31,977 bases of DNA. Origin: Lachnospiraceae bacterium UBA7050. GTDB taxonomy: Bacteria; Bacillota; Clostridia; Lachnospirales; Lachnospiraceae. The position numbers were made by a program, and so were the translations under genes. The stretch covers positions 1 through 31,977 of the forward strand of contig DLAJ01000014.1 of the NCBI GenBank assembly GCA_002493905.1, given 5' to 3'. Each line of letters opens with the position of its first letter. The first letter of the stretch is position 1. The notes under the pieces are model-generated. The model was not told where the DNA came from and did no database searches. It saw only the letters and a program-made list of their open reading frames with translations. This document shows, piece by piece, positions 31,959-31,977 of the stretch.

Positions 31959-31977
31959 GCGATTGCGAAACTCGTTC

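Noticed and set aside
31958..31977. End of an insertion sequence interrupting the radical SAM gene
   Set aside because: Only 19 bases remain after the stop codon, too few to recognise an element end or target duplication.

Overview
The window reads as a chromosomal segment of an anaerobic Firmicute, most likely a Lachnospiraceae-type Clostridium. The basis is the mix of genes: a SpoIID/LysM spore-type wall protein, a CD3324-family regulator, a clostridial-type phosphatidylserine synthase/decarboxylase pair, a CsoR-CopA copper operon, a LytTR/GHKL two-component pair, strong AGGAGG ribosome binding sites and moderate GC. No rRNA, tRNA or CRISPR array was found. Names come from motif recognition only; no database search was possible.

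Layout. 1-1011: end of a P-loop-kinase-like gene, then a Thg1-family 3'-5' polymerase. 1082-4100 (minus): an rRNA-type methyltransferase and a large SpoIID/PG-binding/LysM protein whose 3' end is copied into a 28-bp tandem repeat. 4379-7018: GNAT, methyltransferase, DinB-like protein, CD3324-family regulator. 7105-7448: a 33-bp tandem array and one copy of a 77-bp dispersed hairpin repeat. 7449-9983: SpoU methyltransferase, GNAT, HAD hydrolase. 9984-11438 (minus): lipoprotein and beta-carbonic anhydrase. 11439-12346: a long regulatory intergenic region with two 11-bp-period CTTAA arrays resembling Pho boxes and the second copy of the 77-bp repeat. 12347-15235: a phospholipid operon (PAP2 phosphatase, TVP38/DedA protein, Pss, Psd) that would make phosphatidylethanolamine. 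15240-16524: a candidate short RNA or attenuator, then a receiver-RelA/SpoT fusion. 16649-20819: DUF362 protein, Cache-GGDEF diguanylate cyclase, ankyrin protein, DUF3592-like membrane protein. 21017-24287: LytTR regulator, GHKL kinase with an unusual linker, and a FlxA-like protein behind a sigma-28-type promoter. 24436-26528: membrane-anchored MerR regulator, YbjQ-family protein, two-lobed retropepsin-like protein. 26602-27160 (minus): RelE/ParE-Phd toxin-antitoxin pair. 27469-30773 (minus): csoR-copA, with CopA carrying a CopZ-like domain at its C-terminus. 31071-31958: a radical SAM protein that stops early, in AT-richer DNA.

Most striking points. (i) The receiver-alarmone synthetase fusion suggests phosphorylation-controlled (p)ppGpp synthesis. 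(ii) The CopA-CopZ fusion keeps a perfect Shine-Dalgarno and ATG in front of the CopZ domain, so one gene may yield both the pump and a free chaperone. (iii) Phospholipid synthesis may be under a PhoB/PhoP-type regulator. (iv) Short tandem repeats recur in intergenic DNA and inside protein linkers (CopA, the kinase, the lipoprotein, the LysM protein), as if repeat expansion regularly supplies new linker sequence here.
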